DNA from: Paraburkholderia sartisoli
GTDB lineage: Bacteria > Pseudomonadota > Gammaproteobacteria > Burkholderiales > Burkholderiaceae
Assembly (NCBI RefSeq): GCF_900107685.1
Contig: NZ_FNRQ01000003.1
Location: forward strand, 248,001 to 312,000
DNA: 64,000 nt
Direction of reading: 5' to 3'
Part shown: positions 43,024-50,539 of the stretch, piece by piece
How positions within the stretch are numbered: position 1 is the first letter of the stretch
Layout: the number at the start of each line of letters is the position of its first letter
Notes under the pieces: model-generated
The model's database searches: none
What the model saw: only the letters and a program-made list of their open reading frames with translations
What the model was told of the DNA's origin: nothing
Position numbers and translations under genes: made by a program

Positions 43024-45579
43024 GTGACCGACGTCAGTGTTTCAGTGGATGAACCGGCCATGCGTGTACCACCAGACCTGCGGGACCATGTGACGCGTCC
43101 CGACGACAGAGTCGGGCGCGACTGGCCCGTCTGGCCGCTCGCGCTCACGGCCGGCTGGCAGTGCGTGACGACGCCCGCTGGCGCCTGCGCGACCCCCGCC
43201 GACTGCCCGGCCGCCGGCTGGCTCGCGGCCCAGGTGCCGGGCACCGTCGCGTCCGCGCGGCGCGCGGCAGGCCGTCTTGACACCGCGCATCCGCCTCGCT
43301 TCGCTTACGACGATCACTGGTACCGGCTCACGCTGTCCGGCCACGGACACCGGCGTCTGCGGCTGCATGGCCTCGCGTCGATCACCGAGGTGTGGCTCGA
43401 CGCAACGCTCGTCCTGCGCTCGGATTCGATGTTCGAGGCACACGACATCGACATCGAACTCGACGGCACGGCGACGCTCGCGCTGTGCTTCCGCTCGCTC
43501 ACACCCGCGCTCGACGCGCGCCGCACGCGGGCGCGCTGGCGGCCGCGGCTCGTCAGTCCGCCGACGCTGCGCAACGTGCGCACGACCCTCCTCGGCCACA
43601 TGCCGGGCTGGTGTCCGCCGCTGCAGGCGGCCGGCCCGTGGCGGCCCGTCGAGCTGCTGGGCGGCACGCCGCACGCGTTCGACACCGTCGACCTCGCGAG
43701 CCGGCTGGAGGGCAGCGACGGCATCGTTTCGCTTACGTTGAGCTTTATCGACGAACAGGTTCCCGCGCTACCCGCGCAGCTGATGTGCGGCGGCGTCGAC
43801 GCGGCGCTCACCTGGCGCGACACGCGCACGCTGACGGGCTCGCTGCGCATTCCCGACGTGGAGCGATGGTGGCCGCATACGCACGGCGCGGCGCGCCTCC
43901 ACGACGTGTTCCTGCGGCTCGGCGACGCGCATGCGCCGATCGAACTCGGCCACGTCGGCTTTCGTACGATTGAAGTCGACCGTGGTGCCGATGGAGAGGG
44001 CTTCGGCCTGATCGTCAACGGCGTGCCGGTGTTCTGCCGCGGCGCGTGCTGGACGAGCGCCGATCTCGTCACGCTCACCGGTTCGCCCGCGCAGCTCGAC
44101 CATGCGTTCGCGCTTGCCCGTGATGCAGGCATGAACATGTTGCGCGTGGGCGGCACGACGGTGTACGAGTCCGACGCGTTCTACGCGCTCGCCGACCGTT
44201 TCGGCATCCTCATCTGGCAGGACTTCGCGTTCGCGAATTTCGATTATCCGGCCGATGATTCGTTTACCAGACAGACGACGCGCGAGGCGAGCCAGTTTCT
44301 TGCCCGCACGCGCCGTCATGCGTCGCTTGCCGTGCTGTGCGGCGGCAGCGAAGTCGAGCAGCAGGCCGCGATGTTCGGCCTGCCGCCGGCCCTGCGCGCG
44401 CAGCCGCTCTTCACCGAACGCCTGCCCGCCCTCGTCGCGGCGTTGCGGCCCGACGTGCCCTATGTCGTCAACTCGCCGTCGGGCGGCACGTGGCCGTTCT
44501 CGACGCGTCGCGGCGTGACGCACTACTACGGCGTCGGCGCGTACCTGCGCCCGCTCGACGACGCGCGCCGCGCGCAGGTGCGCTTCGCGGCCGAATGCCT
44601 CGCGTTCGCCAACGTGCCCGACGACGCCACGCTCAACGGCGTGACCGGCACGATCCATCAGCACGATCCGCGCTGGAAAGCCGCGGTGCCGCGCGACCCC
44701 GGCGCCGGCTGGGATTTCGACGACGTGCGCGACCATTACCTGCACACGCTCTACGGCGTCGAGCCCGCGCGACTGCGCTACGAAGACCCACAACGCTATC
44801 TCGACCTGTCGCGCGCGGTGCTCGCCGAGGTGATGACCGACGTGTTTTCGGAGTGGCGCCGCCATGGCGCGTCGTGCCGCGGCGCGCTCGTGTGGCAGTT
44901 CCAGGATCTGCGCGCGGGCGCCGGCTGGGGTCTCGTCGATGCCACCGGCCGGCCGAAAAGCGTCTGGCACGCCCTTGCGCGCACGTTGCAGCCGGTGCAG
45001 CTGCTGATCACCGACGAGGGTCTCGACGGCCTCGACCTTCATCTCATCAATGAGACGGACACGCTCATCGACGCGCAACTCGACATCGTGAGTTTGCGCG
45101 ACGGCGTGCAGAAGGTTGCGTGCGCATCGGTCGCCGTGACACTGTCGGCGCGCAGCACACAGTGTCTGCGGGCGTCCGACTGTCTTGGCCAGTTTTTCGA
45201 TTTCACTTACGCGTATCGCTTCGGGCCCCGTTCGCACGACGTAACGATCGCTACATTACGCAATGTTTCAGACGGATGCGTGCTGTCGGAAGCGTTTCAT
45301 CTGCCCGACCGCGGCGTCCAGAGCCGCTGCGAGGTACCCATGGAAGTCGTGCTCGAGCCCGTCGGGCAAGGCTGGCAGCTGGTTGTCGAGGCGCGGCGCT
45401 TCGCCCGCGCCGTGCACGTCGTCGACCCGCACTTCCGGGCCGCGCACGATGTGTTTCATCTCGCGCCGAACCGGCCGCAAACGATTCCGCTGATCCGGCT
45501 GGACGCAAACGATAAAACGTCGCGGCCACAGGGCGAACTGCGCGCCATCAACGCGCTCGCGCCTGTGTTTTACGGCTGA
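43024..45579 (+). CDS. Glycoside hydrolase family 2-like protein (beta-mannosidase-like)
   Basis: An 851-residue protein with GH2 architecture: an N-terminal sugar-binding domain (VPGTVASA ... DDHWYRLTL), an immunoglobulin-like middle domain (about residues 205-320) and a TIM barrel (GFGLIVNGVPVFCRGACW, NMLRVGGTTVYESDAFYALADRFGILIWQDF). The acid/base Glu is probably Glu443 in LCGGSEVEQQ, and the nucleophile Glu524 in AAECLAFANVP. There is no signal peptide, so it appears cytoplasmic. The GTG 43024 start lies 12 bases after DUF1839; ATG 43060 is an alternative. A 7-bp hairpin overlaps its stop codon region (45572-45594). Confidence 0.85.
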   Translation: MTDVSVSVDEPAMRVPPDLRDHVTRPDDRVGRDWPVWPLALTAGWQCVTTPAGACATPADCPAAGWLAAQVPGTVASARRAAGRLDTAHPPRFAYDDHWYRLTLSGHGHRRLRLHGLASITEVWLDATLVLRSDSMFEAHDIDIELDGTATLALCFRSLTPALDARRTRARWRPRLVSPPTLRNVRTTLLGHMPGWCPPLQAAGPWRPVELLGGTPHAFDTVDLASRLEGSDGIVSLTLSFIDEQVPALPAQLMCGGVDAALTWRDTRTLTGSLRIPDVERWWPHTHGAARLHDVFLRLGDAHAPIELGHVGFRTIEVDRGADGEGFGLIVNGVPVFCRGACWTSADLVTLTGSPAQLDHAFALARDAGMNMLRVGGTTVYESDAFYALADRFGILIWQDFAFANFDYPADDSFTRQTTREASQFLARTRRHASLAVLCGGSEVEQQAAMFGLPPALRAQPLFTERLPALVAALRPDVPYVVNSPSGGTWPFSTRRGVTHYYGVGAYLRPLDDARRAQVRFAAECLAFANVPDDATLNGVTGTIHQHDPRWKAAVPRDPGAGWDFDDVRDHYLHTLYGVEPARLRYEDPQRYLDLSRAVLAEVMTDVFSEWRRHGASCRGALVWQFQDLRAGAGWGLVDATGRPKSVWHALARTLQPVQLLITDEGLDGLDLHLINETDTLIDAQLDIVSLRDGVQKVACASVAVTLSARSTQCLRASDCLGQFFDFTYAYRFGPRSHDVTIATLRNVSDGCVLSEAFHLPDRGVQSRCEVPMEVVLEPVGQGWQLVVEARRFARAVHVVDPHFRAAHDVFHLAPNRPQTIPLIRLDANDKTSRPQGELRAINALAPVFYG

Positions 45580-46087
45580 GACGGTCGCAGCCGTGAATCG
45601 AAATTGGCGGGCGTCCCGGGTTGCGAACCAGTTTTGAATCACTTCTGGCACGCCGCAAAGCGGTCGGGCAAGGCCCGGTGTAGCGGGTGTTACAGCGGCG
45701 CACCGGTTTGCGCACGGTCCACGAACCCAATCCGATCAACGACTTGGCACGTACAAAAGCACGCCGGAGCCCACACGGGCCGCAAAACGTGTTTGCAGAT
45801 GTGAAACAAAAACCGTCGTTTTTCGATGCGCCCAACGCGCCAGCGGTTCGCCGCACCGCACGAGCGCTCGCTTTCGATCTCACTGGCACACAACTCGCTT
45901 AGAGATGAGCGCGACAAAACAAGCGCTACCGGACATGACGTCAACGACATCGGTCGCGCAACGGGACATACGGGGCCGGCACTGCACATTCACGACCGCT
46001 CACCAGGCGGTCAGGCGCAAAGGAATGCAGTAGCCGGATCAAAAAACAGAAGACGCGCACCGCGCGGCTTCGTGCGAGGACCAAATC
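45580..46087. other. 508-base gene-free stretch between the cassette and the Crp gene
   Basis: No frame here has a credible ribosome binding site or protein family. It separates the aminoacyl cassette from the regulator and export genes, and probably carries the promoter of the latter. GAGGA at 46075-46079 is the ribosome binding site of the Crp-like gene. Composition is lower in GC than in the flanking genes. Confidence 0.6.
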
Positions 46088-46822
46088 ATGTTGACGCTCC
46101 AATCCGATCTGCACGGCAATCATCTGCTGGGGGCGTTGCCCTCCCATGAGTGGCAGGCCATCGCGCCTCATCTCGAACTCGTTCATCTGCGCGCCGAACA
46201 GCTGCTGTGCGATTCCGGACAGCGCATTCACCACGTGTATTTCCCGACCAGCGCGATCATCTCGCTGCTCTCCACGATGGAAGACGGCGGCTCGGTCGAA
46301 ATCGCCGCGGTGGGTCGCGAAGGCATGACGGGTGTGCCGGTTCTCACTGGCGGTGAAACGATGCCGAACCGCGTGCAGGTGCAAAGCGCCGGCTTCGCGT
46401 ATCGCATGACGTCGCAATGCCTGCGTCAACAGTTCGCGCGCTCGGACCTGATCCGCCGCCTCATGCTGCTCTACATGCACGCCCTTCTCACGCAGGTCGC
46501 GCAAACCGCCGCGTGCAACCGCCATCACTCGCTCAACAAGCAGCTGTGCCGGTGGCTCCTGATCGAAGTGGATCGCGTCGCGTCGAACGATCTGACCGTC
46601 ACGCAGCAACTGATCGCCGACATGCTCGGCGTGCGTCGCGAAGGCATCACGGAAGCAGCGGGACGCCTGCATGCCGAAGGCCTGATTCATCACAGCCGCG
46701 GCCATATCCGCATTCTCGACCGCCACGCTCTCGAATCGCGCGCATGCGAATGCTACGGGCTCGTCAAGCGCGAGTTCGACCGGCTGCTGCCGCGCCTGCA
46801 CCAGGCTGAGGCTGTGACCTGA
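46088..46822 (+). CDS. Crp/Fnr family transcriptional regulator
   Basis: A 244-residue regulator. The cyclic-nucleotide-binding-like N-terminal domain runs to about residue 125 (YFPTSAIISLLSTMEDGGSVEIAAVGREGMTG), but the phosphate-binding Arg-Ser of cAMP receptors is not evident. The C-terminal winged HTH reads LTVTQQLIADMLGVRREGITEAAGRLHAEGLIHHSRGHIRILD. It lacks the N-terminal Cys cluster of Fnr. The group is often annotated as a Crp-like regulator without known ligand in Burkholderiales. Its position at the head of the export genes suggests local control. Confidence 0.9.
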   Translation: MLTLQSDLHGNHLLGALPSHEWQAIAPHLELVHLRAEQLLCDSGQRIHHVYFPTSAIISLLSTMEDGGSVEIAAVGREGMTGVPVLTGGETMPNRVQVQSAGFAYRMTSQCLRQQFARSDLIRRLMLLYMHALLTQVAQTAACNRHHSLNKQLCRWLLIEVDRVASNDLTVTQQLIADMLGVRREGITEAAGRLHAEGLIHHSRGHIRILDRHALESRACECYGLVKREFDRLLPRLHQAEAVT

Positions 46823-46847
46823 ACGGCGACGTGGCGGGAGCCATATC

Positions 46848-48242
46848 ATGCTCTTCAAGCACATTGCACGCGCGCTCGATGCCCTCTTCGTCATCACGGG
46901 CGCGCTGGTCGCCCACTGGATGCGCTTTTCGACGCCCATCGAGCTGTCGGATACCGAGCGGCTCGTGATCGCGCTGTATTGCGCGCTCGTGCTGCTGCTG
47001 TTCCCCGGCTTCGGCGTGTACGACACGTGGCGCGGCAAGTCGCTGCCCGCGATGCTCGCGCGCGTGCTGGTCGCGCTCGTCGTGGCATCGGCGCTCGGGC
47101 TCGTGCTGGTCTTCACGCTGCACAGGATGGATGCGGTGTCGCGGCTCTGGTATGGCTCGTCGACGCTGATTGCCGGCGGTCTCATCATCACGACAAAACT
47201 GGTCGCGCATCTGCTGTTGCGTTACGTGCGCCGTCGCGGCCTGAACTACCGGACGGTCGCGATCGTCGGCACGCCGGGCTTCGTGCGCATGCTGCTCGCG
47301 CATCTCGAACATGCGCCCGAAGCGGGTTTCAAGCCGGTGTTCGTGCTCGACACGAGCGCCGATCCGGAATACGCCGAAGCGGCCAGCACGCGCATGCATC
47401 ACGTGCCCGTGCTGACCGACGTCGAGGCGTTCGTGAAAAAGACGCGCACCGACGAAGTCAACGAAGTGTGGCTCGCGTTGCCGCTTTCGGAAGAGCGCAC
47501 GATCTATCGCTTCACGAAGCTCTTTCGCGACGACTTCATCAACCTGCGTTTCATTCCTGACGTACGAAGCCTTTCGCTGTTCGACCGCGCGATCGTCGAG
47601 ATTCTCGGCCTGCCGACGATCAACCTGAGCGCCTCGCCGATTTCGCCGCCGCAACTGTGGCCCAAGCTGGTTTTCGATCGCGTGTTCGCGCTCTTCGTGC
47701 TGACGGTCCTGTCGCCGCTCTTCGCGCTGATCGCCGTCGCGATCAAGCTGAGCTCGCCTGGGCCGGTGTTCTTCAAGCAGATGCGCAAGGGCGCGGACGG
47801 CCGGCCGTTCGAGATCTACAAGTTCCGTTCGATGACCGTGCATCACGAAGCGGCGGGCCACGTGACCCAGGCCTGCCGCAACGACGCGCGGGTGACGCGG
47901 CTCGGCGCGCTGCTGCGCAAGACGAGCCTCGACGAGTTGCCGCAGTTCATCAACGTGTTGCGCGGCCAGATGTCGGTGGTCGGGCCGCGGCCGCATGCGC
48001 TCGAACACGACGACCTGTACAAGGAGCTCGTCTACGGCTACATGCACCGCTACTGCATCAAGCCGGGCATCACCGGCTGGGCTCAGGTGAACGGCTATCG
48101 TGGCGCGACGACGAAAGTCGAGAAGATGGAGTCGCGCGTGAAGTTCGACCTCTTCTACATACATAACTGGTCGTTCTGGTTCGACATCCGGATCGTGTTC
48201 ATCACGATCTTCAAGGGGTTTGTCGGCCGCAACGTCTATTGA
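46848..48242 (+). CDS. Undecaprenyl-phosphate glucose phosphotransferase (WcaJ/BceB-like)
   Basis: A 464-residue initiating sugar-1-phosphate transferase that starts the repeat unit on undecaprenyl phosphate. It has four N-terminal helices, a Rossmann-like middle domain (RTVAIVGTPGFVRMLLAHLEHAPEAGF), a fifth hydrophobic segment (VFALFVLTVLSPLFALIAVAIK), and the catalytic C-terminal domain with GPVFFKQMRKGADGRPFEIYKFRSM, KTSLDELPQFINVLRGQMSVVGPRPHA and the KPGITGWAQVNGYRG tail. The full polyisoprenylphosphate-hexose-1-phosphate transferase layout fits WcaJ rather than WbaP alone. GGGAG precedes ATG 46848. Confidence 0.95.
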   Translation: MLFKHIARALDALFVITGALVAHWMRFSTPIELSDTERLVIALYCALVLLLFPGFGVYDTWRGKSLPAMLARVLVALVVASALGLVLVFTLHRMDAVSRLWYGSSTLIAGGLIITTKLVAHLLLRYVRRRGLNYRTVAIVGTPGFVRMLLAHLEHAPEAGFKPVFVLDTSADPEYAEAASTRMHHVPVLTDVEAFVKKTRTDEVNEVWLALPLSEERTIYRFTKLFRDDFINLRFIPDVRSLSLFDRAIVEILGLPTINLSASPISPPQLWPKLVFDRVFALFVLTVLSPLFALIAVAIKLSSPGPVFFKQMRKGADGRPFEIYKFRSMTVHHEAAGHVTQACRNDARVTRLGALLRKTSLDELPQFINVLRGQMSVVGPRPHALEHDDLYKELVYGYMHRYCIKPGITGWAQVNGYRGATTKVEKMESRVKFDLFYIHNWSFWFDIRIVFITIFKGFVGRNVY

Positions 48243-48265
48243 TTCTGTTTCATCGGGGATTCATC

Positions 48266-49204
48266 GTGAAGGTTTCTGTGATCGTGCCGACATGGCGGCG
48301 TACCGCCGATCTCGCCCGATGCGTCGCGGCGCTCTGTGCGCAGACACGACGCGTCGACGAGCTGGTCGTCGTCGCACGCGCGGAAGACCATGCTTCACTT
48401 CAATGGCTCGAGCAATTCCAGAACACGCCCCACGACACGCCGCTGCGCGTCGCGCTCGTTCGCGAGCCCGGCGTGGTGGCCGCGTATAACCGCGGCATCG
48501 AGGCCTCGACTGGCGACATCGTCGGCTTTACCGACGACGACGCCGCGCCGCACGCCGACTGGGTCGAGCGCATCGTCGCGGCGTTCGCGCGCGATCCGCT
48601 GCTGGGCGGCTTCGGCGGACGCGACATCGTTCACGAACGCAACGGTATTCTCACCGGCGAAAAACAGGCGGTGGGCGTCGTGAGCTGGTACGGGCGCGCG
48701 GTCGGCAACCATCACATCGGTGTCGGCGAGCCGCGCGACGTGCAGATACTCAAGGCCGTCAACATGGCGTTTCGCCGCCAGGCCATCGGCGCCGTGCGCT
48801 TCGATCCGCGCCTGCGCGGCAGCGGCGCCCAGGTGCATTGCGAAATGGCGTTCTGCCTCGACGTGATGCGCCGCGGCTGGAAGCTCATCTACGATCCGAC
48901 GCTGCTCGTCGAGCACTACCCGGCGCAACGCAGCGACGAAGACCAGCGTTACACGTTCAACGACACGGCGTTTTACAACGCTTCCTTCAACCTCCGTCTC
49001 ATCATGTGTGAACACCTGCCGCCGCTTGGCAGGGGGATGTTCGTCGTCTATGCATCGCTGATCGGCAATCGCGCGGACCCGGGGCTTGCGCGCGCGTTGT
49101 CGCTGGTGCTGGCCGGCGAAAGTCTCACGGTCGCGCTGCGTAAATGGTGGGTCGGCTTACGCGCAATGCGCGGTGCGTGGCGCGAAGCCATGCGCCAGGC
49201 GTGA
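48266..49204 (+). CDS. Glycosyltransferase family 2
   Basis: A 312-residue GT-A inverting glycosyltransferase. The GTG 48266 start (MKVSVIVPTWRRTADLARCV) has GGGGA upstream; an overlapping TTG at 48239 is less likely. The nucleotide-sugar/metal motif is Asp90-Asp91-Asp92 in IVGFTDDDAAPH. The second half has FDPRLRGSGAQVHCEMAFCLDVMRRGWKLIYDP, where an acidic residue serves as base, and a weakly hydrophobic tail. It follows the initiating transferase, so it may add the second sugar. Confidence 0.92.
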   Translation: MKVSVIVPTWRRTADLARCVAALCAQTRRVDELVVVARAEDHASLQWLEQFQNTPHDTPLRVALVREPGVVAAYNRGIEASTGDIVGFTDDDAAPHADWVERIVAAFARDPLLGGFGGRDIVHERNGILTGEKQAVGVVSWYGRAVGNHHIGVGEPRDVQILKAVNMAFRRQAIGAVRFDPRLRGSGAQVHCEMAFCLDVMRRGWKLIYDPTLLVEHYPAQRSDEDQRYTFNDTAFYNASFNLRLIMCEHLPPLGRGMFVVYASLIGNRADPGLARALSLVLAGESLTVALRKWWVGLRAMRGAWREAMRQA

Positions 49205-49235
49205 AAGGCAATACCCGCTAACGCGAGGGACCACC

Positions 49236-50516
49236 ATGATTATCAAAACATTATCAGCCGGCCTGCTCCTGATGAGTCTGGGAGCCTGTTCGCTGGCGCC
49301 GGGGCCGTATCTGGACCGTGACCGTCTCGACCAGACCGTCGAGCCGACCTATGCGTCCCTGAAATATCCCGTCAAGCCGATCGACATCGCGTACTTCGCG
49401 CAGGAGCGCGCCGCCGCGCAGCCGTCGAAGTGTCCGTTGACCTGCCTGACAAAAGAAGAACGCAACAACTACAGCTACAAGGTCGGCATCAACGACCAGC
49501 TCACCATCATCGTCTGGGACCACCCCGAACTGACGGGAGGCGGTGGCGGATTCGGCAACAGCGGAGGCGGCGGCAACACGCCGGCGCCGTTGCCACAGGG
49601 CAATGCCGGCAACTCGGCCGCGCTCTCGCCCGCGTCCGGCGGCATCACCAGCAGCGTCGGAGGCGTCGAGGGGGGGCTCGTGGTTCGCGTCGCCAACAAC
49701 GGCACGATATTTTTCCCGCGCGTCGGCCGCGTCAAGGTGCTTGGCATGACGGCGGAGCAGATCCAGCACGTGCTGACGCAACGCATTTCGAAGGAGATCA
49801 AGAATCCGCAGCTCGACGTGCGCGTCTCGGGCTTCAACAGCCAGGTCATCCAGATGACCGGTAACGTGCGCAGCCCCGCCGCCGAATCGATTACCGACCT
49901 GCCGCTTTCCGTGGTCGACGCGATCAACCGCGCCGGCGGCGCGCTGGCCGATGCGGACCTGCAGAACGTCGGCATCACGCGTGACGGCAAACGCTATCTG
50001 GTCGACGTCGCGGCGCTGCTCGAAACCGGCGACCCGCAGCAGAACGTCATCCTGCAGGACGGCGACATCGTCGACGTGCCGGACCGCTCGAACAGCCGCG
50101 TCTTCGTGCTCGGCGAAGTCGTGCGTCCCACGTCGCTGCCGATGAACCGCGGCAAGCTGTCGCTCGCCGACGCGCTGACAGGCGCCAACGGCATCGACGT
50201 GAAAACGGGCGACCCGCGTTTCATCTACGTGGTGCGCGGCGCGTTCAATCCCGCGCTCGCGCCCATCACGCAACCCGCCGGGGCGGTGCCCGTTTCGGCG
50301 AAGCCCAATCTCAAGGACAGCGCGCTCGTGCCGCTCGTGTACCGGCTCGACATGACGCAGGTCGACGCGATCATGTTGATGACCCGCTTCGAGTTGCAGC
50401 CGCGCGACGTGGTCTACGTGCAGGTCGCGAGTTCCGCACGCTTTAACCGCTTCCTCGAACAGCTGACGCCGACTATCCAGACCATCTTCTTTACCAAAGA
50501 ACTGGTCCACCCCTGA
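49236..50516 (+). CDS. wza: Polysaccharide export outer-membrane lipoprotein (Wza-type OPX)
   Basis: A 426-residue lipoprotein with lipobox LMSLGAC (Cys18) and GAGGGA ahead of ATG 49236. Poly_export domain: YKVGINDQLTIIVWDHPELT, then VANNGTIFFPRVGRVKVLGMTAEQI and LDVRVSGFNSQVIQMTGNV. The SLBB domain has ADLQNVGITRDGKRYLVDV and NVILQDGDIVDVPD. A C-terminal amphipathic helix (RFNRFLEQLTPTIQTIFFTKEL) would form the outer-membrane pore. Odd: a Gly/Ser/Asn/Pro-rich insert at residues 101-148 inside the export domain. Confidence 0.95.
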   Translation: MIIKTLSAGLLLMSLGACSLAPGPYLDRDRLDQTVEPTYASLKYPVKPIDIAYFAQERAAAQPSKCPLTCLTKEERNNYSYKVGINDQLTIIVWDHPELTGGGGGFGNSGGGGNTPAPLPQGNAGNSAALSPASGGITSSVGGVEGGLVVRVANNGTIFFPRVGRVKVLGMTAEQIQHVLTQRISKEIKNPQLDVRVSGFNSQVIQMTGNVRSPAAESITDLPLSVVDAINRAGGALADADLQNVGITRDGKRYLVDVAALLETGDPQQNVILQDGDIVDVPDRSNSRVFVLGEVVRPTSLPMNRGKLSLADALTGANGIDVKTGDPRFIYVVRGAFNPALAPITQPAGAVPVSAKPNLKDSALVPLVYRLDMTQVDAIMLMTRFELQPRDVVYVQVASSARFNRFLEQLTPTIQTIFFTKELVHP

Positions 50517-50539
50517 TCCAGGGCATGCGAGAGATACCC

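Noticed and set aside
45604..45902. Short rightward frames in the 508-base gap before the Crp gene
   Set aside because: No ribosome binding site, overlapping one another in different frames, and no protein-like pattern.
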